A DNA stretch of 17,470 bases from Candidatus Puniceispirillum sp. (lineage in GTDB: Bacteria > Pseudomonadota > Alphaproteobacteria > Puniceispirillales > Puniceispirillaceae). Shown in pieces: positions 6,782 to 14,241 of the stretch. The stretch covers positions 1 through 17,470 of the forward strand of contig JABJBD010000125.1 in the NCBI GenBank assembly GCA_018668795.1. The letters run 5' to 3'. How positions within the stretch are numbered: the stretch's first letter is position 1; each line of letters begins with the position of its first letter. The translations under genes and the position numbers were made by a program. Below the pieces are notes generated by a model that saw only the letters and a list, made by a program, of their open reading frames with translations, did no database searches and was not told where the DNA came from.

Positions 6782-8209
6782 ATGGCGCTTTTAGATGAAA
6801 ATCGGTTATTGCCGCATGACCCTTCTGGTCGCGCGATTGCCAGACAGTTATATGACAGCGTCAAAGATGTTCCAATCATCAGCCCGCATGGGCATGTCGA
6901 GCCGGTTTGGTTTGCCAAAAACGAGGCCTTTTCGAATCCAACCGAACTATTCATCACGCCAGATCATTACATTGTTCGGATGTTGGTATCGCAAGGCATA
7001 ACATTAGATAGTCTGGGCATTCGGCGTAAAAACGGTTCAGGCAATAGCAAAGAACCTGATCCTAGATCAGTCTGGCATATTTTTGCAGCCCATTATCATT
7101 GTTTTCGCGGCACGCCTAGCCGTATGTGGCTGGATCATGTTTTTGAGACATTATTCGGGATGGATGTCGTTTTAAGCGCGGATAATGCTGATGATTATTA
7201 TGACCGGATTGCCGCATGTCTACGCACCGATTCATTCCGTCCCCGCGCCCTGTTTGATCAATTCAATATCGAGGTGATAGCAACCACCGAAAGCCCGCTT
7301 GATCCACTGGAATCACATCAGGCATTAGCCTTGTCGGACTGGAATGGGCGGGTTATCACAACCTATCGCCCCGATGCGATTATAAATCCACATGCATCAG
7401 CGACACATGACGGGGGTTTTGCTGGCGCGATTGAAGAGCTTGGTACGATCACTGGCCTTGGCACAACAAGCTGGCATGGCTATCTTGACGCGCATCGTGA
7501 TCGGCGCGCTTATTTTCGTAGCTTTGGGGCAACCGCGACCGATCATGGACATCCAACCGCCTTTACCACAGTGCTGGATCAAACTGAAGCGGCGACGCTG
7601 TTCGATAAGGCATTGCAAGGCCAGATCAGCGCACATGACGCTGAATTATTTCGCGGGCATATGCTGGTTGAAATGGCACGGATGAGCTGTGAAGACGGCA
7701 TGGTCATGCAGCTTCATGCCGGATCGCATCGCAATCACGCCCAGCAGATATTTGATGCTTTTGGTGCTGATAAAGGCTTTGATATCCCGATGCTAACAGA
7801 TTATGTGAACGGGCTGAAACCACTATTGAACGAGATGGGACATAATCCAGCCCTGAAGATGATCCTGTTCACCCTCGATGAAACAACCCTGTCGCGCGAA
7901 TTGGCACCACTGGCGGGTGCCTATCCAGCGTTACTGCTAGGGCCAGCTTGGTGGTTCTTTGACAGCCCTGACGGTATGCGCCGCTATCGTGAATTGACCA
8001 CCGAGACAGCCGGTTTTTATAACACCGCTGGTTTTAATGATGACACACGTGCCTTTTGCTCGATTCCAGCGCGCCATGATGTGTCACGGCGGGTTGATTG
8101 CGCCTATCTGGCCGATCTGGTGATGCGCGGACGGCTGGGCGAAGATGAGGCCGCCATTGTGGCCCATGATCTGGCCTATGGGCTGGCAAAAAAGGCCTAT
8201 AAGCTGTGA
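6782..8209 (+). CDS. uxaC: Glucuronate (uronate) isomerase
   Basis: Converts D-glucuronate to D-fructuronate (and usually D-galacturonate to D-tagaturonate), the first step of the uronate pathway. The protein has 475 residues, compared with 470 in E. coli UxaC. Family features are clear: the N-terminal SPHGHVEP block with H36 and H38, the F(I)TPDHYIVRML stretch, MQLHAGSHRNH in the middle, and SIPARHDVSRRVDCAYLA near the end. It is a cytoplasmic TIM-barrel enzyme of the amidohydrolase-like superfamily. It leads a four-gene operon, and its stop overlaps the start of uxuB by four bases (GTGA). A galacturonate branch (uxaA, uxaB) is not in the window, so glucuronate is the better-supported substrate. 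Confidence 0.97.
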   Translation: MALLDENRLLPHDPSGRAIARQLYDSVKDVPIISPHGHVEPVWFAKNEAFSNPTELFITPDHYIVRMLVSQGITLDSLGIRRKNGSGNSKEPDPRSVWHIFAAHYHCFRGTPSRMWLDHVFETLFGMDVVLSADNADDYYDRIAACLRTDSFRPRALFDQFNIEVIATTESPLDPLESHQALALSDWNGRVITTYRPDAIINPHASATHDGGFAGAIEELGTITGLGTTSWHGYLDAHRDRRAYFRSFGATATDHGHPTAFTTVLDQTEAATLFDKALQGQISAHDAELFRGHMLVEMARMSCEDGMVMQLHAGSHRNHAQQIFDAFGADKGFDIPMLTDYVNGLKPLLNEMGHNPALKMILFTLDETTLSRELAPLAGAYPALLLGPAWWFFDSPDGMRRYRELTTETAGFYNTAGFNDDTRAFCSIPARHDVSRRVDCAYLADLVMRGRLGEDEAAIVAHDLAYGLAKKAYKL

Positions 8210-9645
8210 GTGTGACAACAACAATTCAGGATTCAAGGCCGCCTATCCGCATTGTGCATCTTGGCATTGGCGCGTTTTTTCGTGCGTTTGGTCTTGCCTA
8301 TCTTGAAAGGCTCAATGCAACGATTCCATCACGCGATGAGCGGTATGGTGTCATGGGCGTCAGCTTTCGATCACCAGCAGTCCGTGATGCCCTTGCGGCG
8401 CAAGGTTATGTTTATACAGCACTTGAACGCGGACCCGATGGCGATATGGCGCGTACCATTACCAGCCTGTGTGATGTCGCGTTAAGTCGCGAAGAACAAA
8501 GTCGCATTCTGGCGCAGATGGCTGATGAAAAGGTCAGCATTGTGTCGCTGACGATAACTGAAAAAGGCTATTGCCACCATGATGGTGCGCTTGATCTGGC
8601 GCATCCCGATATTGCGCATGATATAGCCAATCCCGAAGATCCAGTTTCGGCACCTGGTTACATTGTTGCATCATTGGCAATGCGGCGTGACGCGGGCATT
8701 CCCCCCTTTAGCTGTCTGCCATGCGATAATCTTTCCAATAATGGGCGATTGCTGGCAGATATTGTGCATGCGCTGGCTGAACGGATTGATCCCGAACTGG
8801 CAGCATGGATCAAGACTGAAGTGCGTTTTCCAGTGACCATGATCGACCGGATTGTCCCGGCGACAACGGATTCTGACCGCGCGTATGCGGCCACAATCAT
8901 CGGGTATGAAGACCATGCCCCTGTTATACATGAACCGTTTAGTCAGTGGGTGATCGAAGATGATTTCGGCGCTCTTGGGCGACCTGATTTTGCTGCTGTT
9001 GGCGCACAAATGGTTGCGGATGTCGCGCCCTTTGAAAGCATGAAGCTGCGTTGTCTGAACGGCAGCCATACAGCTTTGGCCATTCTTGGACTGTTAAGTG
9101 GCAAGGAAACGGTTAGCGAAGCGATCAGTGACCCTGCCTTATCCGATTTTGTCGAATATCTGTGGCGATGGGAAATCTGTCCGTCGGTTGATGTGCCACG
9201 TGGGGTTGATATTGCCGATTATTGTCAGGCTTTGCGGAAACGTTACGGCAATTCAGCGATCGTCCATCAAACAGTACAAATCGCAACGGATACGTCAAAA
9301 AAGCTTCCCCCGCGTATTCTTGAACCTATCGCCGATAATCTGCAAGCGGGGCGATCTGTTTCGGGTTTGTGTCTTATAATTGCTGGCTGGATGTTTTTTA
9401 TCAGATCAGCGCATATGATGGGTGATGTGATTAATGACCCGCTGGCCGATAGCTTTGGCGCGATCGTAAATGATACAATAGATAATGATGCCTATGTGAC
9501 AGCCATGCTGGAAATAGACAGTGTTTTCAGCCCCGATTTAGCCCACCATGATATGTTTGTTTCACGCATCATGAACTGGTACCGCAAGATTGGCAAAGAC
9601 GGGATTGACGCGTGTTTGCGCCAAGCGACAAGGGAGGCAACATGA
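8206..9645 (+). CDS. uxuB: Fructuronate reductase (mannitol dehydrogenase family)
   Basis: Expected to reduce D-fructuronate to D-mannonate with NADH. The 479 residues fit the long-chain mannitol dehydrogenase family. The Rossmann nucleotide motif is IVHLGIGAFFRAF (16-28), the family signature region is PVTMIDRIVP (209-218), and the catalytic block is MKLRCLNGSH (279-288) with K280, N285 and H288. Most family members have RAH at the end of the first motif; here it reads RAF. The start is GTG 8206 within the GTGA overlap with uxaC. No closer ATG fits the family start. The gene's place between uxaC and uxuA makes fructuronate reductase much likelier than mannitol or tagaturonate dehydrogenase. 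Confidence 0.93.
   Translation: MSVTTTIQDSRPPIRIVHLGIGAFFRAFGLAYLERLNATIPSRDERYGVMGVSFRSPAVRDALAAQGYVYTALERGPDGDMARTITSLCDVALSREEQSRILAQMADEKVSIVSLTITEKGYCHHDGALDLAHPDIAHDIANPEDPVSAPGYIVASLAMRRDAGIPPFSCLPCDNLSNNGRLLADIVHALAERIDPELAAWIKTEVRFPVTMIDRIVPATTDSDRAYAATIIGYEDHAPVIHEPFSQWVIEDDFGALGRPDFAAVGAQMVADVAPFESMKLRCLNGSHTALAILGLLSGKETVSEAISDPALSDFVEYLWRWEICPSVDVPRGVDIADYCQALRKRYGNSAIVHQTVQIATDTSKKLPPRILEPIADNLQAGRSVSGLCLIIAGWMFFIRSAHMMGDVINDPLADSFGAIVNDTIDNDAYVTAMLEIDSVFSPDLAHHDMFVSRIMNWYRKIGKDGIDACLRQATREAT
9631..9637 (+). promoter_or_regulatory. Strong ribosome-binding site deciding the uxuA start
   Basis: AGGGAGG lies four bases before ATG 9642, inside the last codons of uxuB. It supports independent re-initiation at uxuA as well as coupling through the ATGA overlap, and it rules against the upstream in-frame start at 9612. 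Confidence 0.7.
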
Positions 9646-10826
9646 TTGAAGCATGGCGCTGGTTTGGCCCTCTGGACAAGATTACCCTGCCCGAAATCAC
9701 GCAAACAGGTGCGTCGGGTATTGTGTCAGCGTTACATGAGATTCCCTATGGTGAAATCTGGCCTGTCGATGCGATTAGTACACAGCAGAAAATGGTTGCT
9801 AATACAGGTTTACTGGACTGGATGGTTGTTGAAAGCTTGCCAATTCACGAACGTATTAAGCGCGGTGAAGGTGACCTGAGTACGCTATTTGCCAATTATC
9901 GGCAATCAATGGCCAATCTGGCTGCATGTGGCATTTATACGATCTGCTATAATTTCATGCCCTTGCTTGACTGGACGCGAACAACTTTGGATGCGCCGGT
10001 AAAAGGCGGCGGCATGGCCTTACGCTTTGACCGTCAAGAAATGGCGATATTTGAAATATTCATGCTCGAACGTGATGGTGCCGAAGCCGACTATACGCCT
10101 GAGATTGTTGACGCTGCCAAGCAGCGTTTTGACCAGATGAAGCAAAATGACAAAGACCGTTTGCTGGCCAGCATCATGGCTGGATTACCTGGTGCTTTTG
10201 ATCGTTATTCGATCAGTCAGCTTCGTGATGAATTGGCAAAATACAAAGATATTGACCGCGACAGCTTACGGGCAAATTACAGCCGCTTTTTACATGAGGT
10301 TATCCCGACTGCCGCCACGTTGGGCATGCGGCTATGCGTACATCCTGATGATCCCCCGCGTGATATTCTGGGGCTACCGCGCATTGTGTCCAGCCACGCC
10401 GATATTGCATGGATCATGGATGAGGTCGATAACATGGCAAACGGGCTGACTTTGTGCAGTGGATCACTAGGTGCCAGTCCCGATAATGATGTACCGCAAA
10501 TCGCCGCCGAATTTGCCGACAGGATACATTTTGCGCATCTGCGCAATGTCAGCAAGGACGCTGATGGATCGTTTCAGGAAGCCGCCCATCTAGATGGTGA
10601 TGTCGATATGGTGGCGCTGGTCAAAACCCTGATGAATGAAGAAAAACGACGTCGGCAAAGGGGACGCGCCGATCACCAGATTGTATTTCGCCCTGACCAT
10701 GGGCATGAATTGCTTTCGGATATAGGGCGCGGCACACATCCCGGCTATCCATTGATCGGACGTATGCGTGGGTTGGCCGAATTACGCGGCATCATCCATG
10801 CGCTAGCGCATGAGCAAAAGGAATAA
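9642..10826 (+). CDS. uxuA: Mannonate dehydratase
   Basis: Dehydrates D-mannonate to 2-keto-3-deoxy-D-gluconate (KDG). From ATG 9642 the protein has 394 residues, the same as E. coli UxuA. Blocks typical of the xylose isomerase-like TIM-barrel dehydratase are present: FGPLDKITL near the start, CVHPDDPP (232-239), LCSGSLGA (271-278), FAHLRNV (297-303), EAAHLDGDVDM (313-323) and RPDHGHE (350-356). C232 or H234, C272, H299 and D352/H353 are the likely metal-site residues. ATG 9642 overlaps the uxuB stop as ATGA and is preceded by AGGGAGG (9631-9637). The in-frame codon at 9612 would add ten residues unlike the family and is not used. Confidence 0.97.
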   Translation: MIEAWRWFGPLDKITLPEITQTGASGIVSALHEIPYGEIWPVDAISTQQKMVANTGLLDWMVVESLPIHERIKRGEGDLSTLFANYRQSMANLAACGIYTICYNFMPLLDWTRTTLDAPVKGGGMALRFDRQEMAIFEIFMLERDGAEADYTPEIVDAAKQRFDQMKQNDKDRLLASIMAGLPGAFDRYSISQLRDELAKYKDIDRDSLRANYSRFLHEVIPTAATLGMRLCVHPDDPPRDILGLPRIVSSHADIAWIMDEVDNMANGLTLCSGSLGASPDNDVPQIAAEFADRIHFAHLRNVSKDADGSFQEAAHLDGDVDMVALVKTLMNEEKRRRQRGRADHQIVFRPDHGHELLSDIGRGTHPGYPLIGRMRGLAELRGIIHALAHEQKE

Positions 10827-10829
10827 GCA

Positions 10830-11750
10830 ATGACATTATGTCTTGGCATTGGTGAATTGATGGTCGAACTGGCACCCACCCAGACGCCAAATTTACTGCA
10901 ACGTGGCTTTGCCGGTGATGTTTTTAACAGCCTGTATTATGCGCGTATGATGATGCCTCAAGACTGGCGCGTGGCGTTGCATACGGGCCTTGGCACCGAC
11001 CAGCTATCTGATGACATGATCGATTTCATGGCAAACCATCATATCACCTGTGACAATATCCCAAGGATTGAAAACCGGACAGTCGGCCTTTATATGATCC
11101 AGCTTCATGACGGCGAGAGACGCTTCAGCTATTGGCGTAATGACTCAGCCGCCCGACTGATGATGCGTGATCCCGAACAACTGGCCGATAAGCTGGCGAA
11201 TGCGCGTTATATCTATCTATCGGGGATTACCCTTGCAATCCTGACGCCCGATGACCGCGCACATTTGCTGAGCTTGATTGCATCAGCCAAGAATGCTGAC
11301 AAGACAGTGTTTTTTGACAGCAATATCCGCCCAAAATTATGGGATAGTATGGATGAGATGCGCGAAGCCATTACCGAGGCCGGACGCATTGTCGATGTTA
11401 TTCTTCCAAGTTTAGATGATGAGAAAATGGCCTTTGGCGACAATGATGACATTGATGTTGCTACGCGCTATCTGGCATTAGGGGCAGAAGCGGTTATTGT
11501 CAAAAATGGGTCTGCACCAACCTTATTTTCGACAGCATCGGGGCATCAGCATTATGCCCCCTGCCCGATTGATAGCATGATCGACAGCACTGCCGCAGGT
11601 GATGCCTTTAACGGCGCTATCATGGCACGGCTGGCGGCTGGCGACAGCATCGATGATGCCATCAAGGCCGCGCATAAATGCGCCGCGATCGTGATTACGC
11701 ATATCGGGGCATTGGCACCCAAACATTTATTCTCTAACGAGTTTGGCTAG
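10830..11750 (+). CDS. kdgK: 2-keto-3-deoxygluconate kinase (PfkB family)
   Basis: Phosphorylates KDG to KDPG with ATP, the last step encoded in this operon before cleavage by KDPG aldolase. The 306 residues follow the ribokinase/PfkB fold: GELMVELAP at the start (8-16), the sugar-binding strand with GDVFNSLYYAR (29-39), YWRNDSAAR (101-109), and the C-terminal PfkB signature DSTAAGDAFNG (252-262) with D258 as catalytic base. The ribosome-binding site AAAAGGA lies in the last codons of uxuA, and only three bases separate the genes. KDPG aldolase (eda) does not follow. KdgK is the best call from operon position; a different 2-keto-3-deoxy-acid kinase is the main alternative. Confidence 0.94.
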   Translation: MTLCLGIGELMVELAPTQTPNLLQRGFAGDVFNSLYYARMMMPQDWRVALHTGLGTDQLSDDMIDFMANHHITCDNIPRIENRTVGLYMIQLHDGERRFSYWRNDSAARLMMRDPEQLADKLANARYIYLSGITLAILTPDDRAHLLSLIASAKNADKTVFFDSNIRPKLWDSMDEMREAITEAGRIVDVILPSLDDEKMAFGDNDDIDVATRYLALGAEAVIVKNGSAPTLFSTASGHQHYAPCPIDSMIDSTAAGDAFNGAIMARLAAGDSIDDAIKAAHKCAAIVITHIGALAPKHLFSNEFG

Positions 11751-11752
11751 GA

Positions 11753-11793
11753 CATATTTTGAAACAGCTAATTTTGAAACAGCTAAAAATATG
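11753..11793 (+). terminator. Possible hairpin after kdgK enclosing the tandem repeat
   Basis: CATATTTT (11753-11760) is the reverse complement of AAAATATG (11786-11793), with the doubled 15-mer mostly in the loop. The stem is AT-only apart from its terminal C-G pair, the loop is 25 bases, and no T run follows, so it is a poor intrinsic terminator. It could instead be a dyad binding site. Confidence 0.25.
11756..11785. repeat. Perfect 15-bp tandem duplication
   Basis: ATTTTGAAACAGCTA occurs twice back to back (11756-11770 and 11771-11785), six bases after the kdgK stop. The unit holds no start codon. It looks like a recent replication-slippage duplication or a doubled protein-binding site. 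Confidence 0.85.
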
Positions 11794-11857
11794 CAAAAAT
11801 GCCTGCCCTGAAACGGTCACTCAGCTTAATATAATCTTTTAGATAAAAGGTATAATC

Positions 11858-12706
11858 ATGAAACTTTTACGCTATGGCCAAACTGGCTCTGAAAAACCCG
11901 GCTTGATTGATAAAGATGGCAATATCCGTGATCTATCAGCGCATATTGATGATATTAACGGTCATATGTTATCGGATGCCATCCTTGATAGATTACGTGC
12001 GCTTGACCCCGTATCTTTGCCACTGGTTCAGGGGGAACAACGCATTGGCGCCTGCGTAAATGGTGTTGGCAAATTCATGTGTATCGGCTTGAATTATTCG
12101 GATCATGCGGCCGAAACAGGTTCCGATATTCCAGCGCATCCAATTTTGTTCATGAAAGCGACCTCGGCAATTATTGGCGCAAATGACAAGGTGATGATCC
12201 CGCGCAATTCAAACGCAACTGACTGGGAAGTCGAATTAGGCGTGGTGATTGGCAAGGCATGCAAATATGTCACGCCAGACGAAGCGCTCGATTATGTCGC
12301 TGGCTATTGCGTGGCAAATGATGTGTCCGAACGGCATTTTCAGGCCAAGCTGACTGGCCAATGGACAAAAGGTAAATCATGCGACACCTTTGGTCCGATT
12401 GGTCCATGGCTGGTGACACGTGATGAAATAAGCGATCCGCAAAATCTAGATATGACGCTCGATGTGAATGGTGAACGCCGCCAGACAGGTAATACAAAGA
12501 CAATGATTTTCAGTGTTGCCGAATGCATAGCGCATCTTTCACAATTAATGACTTTGCATCCGGGCGATGTGATTTCAACAGGCACCCCGCCAGGCGTAGG
12601 CCTTGGCATGAAGCCAAAGCCTGTTTATCTGAAAGAGGGTGATGTTATGGATGTCTGGATCGATGGGCTGGGTCAACAGCACCAAATAGTCGGGCAAGAT
12701 AGCTGA
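11858..12706 (+). CDS. Fumarylacetoacetate hydrolase-family protein
   Basis: Cytoplasmic Mg2+/Mn2+ enzyme of 282 residues with the FAH fold. The catalytic core starts with CIGLNYSDHAAETG (75-88), followed by the metal-binding residues E124 and E126 in DWEVELGVVIG and D155 in ANDVSER, then K170-172 before DTFGPIGPW and the late motif STGTPPGVG (240-248). The N-terminal 65 residues are the small cap domain seen in bacterial FAH proteins often labelled ureidoglycolate lyase or 2,4-diketo-3-deoxy-L-fuconate hydrolase. Members hydrolyse or decarboxylate 2-keto or 2,4-diketo acids. Here it sits behind kdgK and before a 2-hydroxyacid dehydrogenase, so a diketo-acid intermediate of sugar-acid breakdown is a reasonable guess, but the substrate is not shown. 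Confidence 0.93.
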   Translation: MKLLRYGQTGSEKPGLIDKDGNIRDLSAHIDDINGHMLSDAILDRLRALDPVSLPLVQGEQRIGACVNGVGKFMCIGLNYSDHAAETGSDIPAHPILFMKATSAIIGANDKVMIPRNSNATDWEVELGVVIGKACKYVTPDEALDYVAGYCVANDVSERHFQAKLTGQWTKGKSCDTFGPIGPWLVTRDEISDPQNLDMTLDVNGERRQTGNTKTMIFSVAECIAHLSQLMTLHPGDVISTGTPPGVGLGMKPKPVYLKEGDVMDVWIDGLGQQHQIVGQDS

Positions 12707-12749
12707 TCTTTATGTCACAACATGGTGCATATGAACTAGGGACGCCAAA

Positions 12750-13715
12750 ATGACCTCAATGCTGCTGATCGGTGGGGCAACGCCGATCATGATGAAAGAA
12801 TTCACCAAAAATTTCACCGTTCATATTTGGGATGATATTGACAATAAGGACGCGTTTCTAGCTAAATATGGTGCCGAAATTGCCGCCGTGGCCACGAATG
12901 GCCATGATGGTGTTTCGCCAGAGATCATGGCTGGACTTGATAATCTGAAGATCATTTCCTGTTATGGCGTTGGCTATGATGCCATTGATACCAAAATCGC
13001 CAATGCCCGCGATATAATGGTCACGCATACACCCATTGTGCTGAATAATGATGTCGCCAATACGGCGATCATGCTGATGCTGGCGGTGAGCCGCCGGTTG
13101 GTGCATGACCATGAATGGGTTTGCTCGGGACGCTGGAAAGAACAGGGCAATGCACCACTGACCAGATCGATCGAAGGCACTAAGGTTGGCATCTTTGGGC
13201 TAGGACGAATTGGTCAGACAATTGCCCGCAAGCTGGCGGCATTTGATTGCGACATTGCCTATCATACGCGCACTGAAAGGCCCAATCTGCCATACCGCTT
13301 TTATGATAATCTGGCCAAAATGGCGGCAGATGTCGATTATCTCATCGCGATCACGCCAGGCGATGCCTCAACCCATAAAAAAGTAAACCGTGCGGTCATT
13401 GATGCGTTGGGTTCAGAGGGTGTTTTCATCAATGTCGGGCGTGGATCGGTTGTCGATGAAGAGGCGCTGGTTGCGGCGCTGGAAGATGGCAGCCTTGGCG
13501 GGGCGGGACTGGATGTGTTTGCCAATGAGCCAAACGTGCCGCCTGCCTTATTCGGAATGGATAACGTAACGCTGACCCCGCATGTGGCAAGTGCCACAGT
13601 AGAAACACGGCGCGCTATGGGCGATTTAACAATTGAAAATCTGCTTCGGTTTTTCAATGACGGCAAAGTAACAACGCCAGTGCCTGAATGCGCACATATG
13701 AAAGCCGCGCAATAG
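12750..13715 (+). CDS. D-isomer-specific 2-hydroxyacid dehydrogenase
   Basis: NAD(P)H-dependent reductase of 2-keto acids, 321 residues. The nucleotide-binding motif is GLGRIG (150-155). The catalytic triad is R231 (NVGRGSVVDE), E260 (ANEP) and H278 (TPHVASAT). After the second strand the sequence HTRTER (172-177) places arginines where NADPH-preferring glyoxylate/hydroxypyruvate reductases have them, so NADPH is likely. Candidate substrates are glyoxylate, hydroxypyruvate or 2-ketogluconate; the last would yield gluconate for the gluconokinase encoded opposite. It follows the FAH gene by 43 bases with AGGGA before its ATG, so both are probably cotranscribed. It ends 11 bases from the convergent gntK stop. 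Confidence 0.93.
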   Translation: MTSMLLIGGATPIMMKEFTKNFTVHIWDDIDNKDAFLAKYGAEIAAVATNGHDGVSPEIMAGLDNLKIISCYGVGYDAIDTKIANARDIMVTHTPIVLNNDVANTAIMLMLAVSRRLVHDHEWVCSGRWKEQGNAPLTRSIEGTKVGIFGLGRIGQTIARKLAAFDCDIAYHTRTERPNLPYRFYDNLAKMAADVDYLIAITPGDASTHKKVNRAVIDALGSEGVFINVGRGSVVDEEALVAALEDGSLGGAGLDVFANEPNVPPALFGMDNVTLTPHVASATVETRRAMGDLTIENLLRFFNDGKVTTPVPECAHMKAAQ

Positions 13716-13726
13716 ATAACAAATAT

Positions 13727-14239
13727 CTATATGAGTGGGTCAATAGCGGCAAGAATTCTGGTAATGACAGCATCCTTGCTTCCGCTTATGTCAATATGGC
13801 TTGCTGACTCTTTATCGTCTGGCACTTCAAGAACGTCAAACTGGCTATCAATTAGACTGATTGGCATGAAATGGTTATCGCGTGCGGTCATGCGTTTGAC
13901 AATCATCGGGCGATCCGCATCAAGATAGATAAAATGCACTGGCATCCCTGCCGTGTTGGTCAGATATTCCCGATAGCATTTACGCAAAGCCGAACAGCCG
14001 ACAAAAACGACACCTGTCGGGATTGTCATCTGCGCCGCCACCACTTTCAGCCATGTCCAGCGATCATCATCGCTCAACGGCATGCCCGCCGACATATTGG
14101 CTATATTTGCAGGCGGATGAAAATCATCTCCCTCAATATATGTCGCCTTTTTACGATCAGCCAGTATGGCGCCGTAAGATGACTTGCCTGATCCTGTGAT
14201 CCCCATCAATACAAATAGTCGAACTGGTGCCAGACCCAT
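13727..14239 (-). CDS. gntK: Gluconokinase
   Basis: Phosphorylates D-gluconate to 6-phosphogluconate with ATP, feeding the Entner-Doudoroff or pentose phosphate route. The 170 residues match GntK size. Visible motifs are the P-loop GITGSGKS (13-20), EGDDFHPPANIANMSAGMPL (36-55), DDRWTWL (58-64) and the C-terminal HFMPISLIDSQFDVLEVP (123-140), the family's substrate-site block. The start ATG lies two bases past the ugpC stop, so gntK is the last gene of the ugp operon and probably translated by coupling. That position is unusual because ugp operons normally carry a glycerophosphodiesterase (ugpQ) or nothing there. No gluconate permease is visible in the window. Confidence 0.95.
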   Translation of the reverse strand: MGLAPVRLFVLMGITGSGKSSYGAILADRKKATYIEGDDFHPPANIANMSAGMPLSDDDRWTWLKVVAAQMTIPTGVVFVGCSALRKCYREYLTNTAGMPVHFIYLDADRPMIVKRMTARDNHFMPISLIDSQFDVLEVPDDKESASHIDISGSKDAVITRILAAIDPLI

Positions 14240-14241
14240 GT

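Larger units (their letters stand above)
11751..11857 (+). promoter_or_regulatory. Intergenic region with possible promoter for the FAH gene
   Basis: This 107-base gap separates kdgK from the next gene. Besides the tandem repeat it contains TATAAT at 11830-11835, a perfect -10 hexamer, with a weak -35 candidate CTGAAA at 11808-11813 (16-base spacing). The ribosome-binding site AAAAGG lies just before ATG 11858. A separate promoter for the two genes that follow is plausible. Confidence 0.4.

Noticed and set aside
8671..9069. Minus-strand ORF of 132 codons inside uxuB
   Set aside because: Antisense to a conserved coding region with no family resemblance; a shadow of the uxuB codon pattern.
9612..9641. 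Ten-residue N-terminal extension of mannonate dehydratase
   Set aside because: ATG 9642 gives exactly the usual length, overlaps the previous stop as ATGA and has AGGGAGG just upstream.
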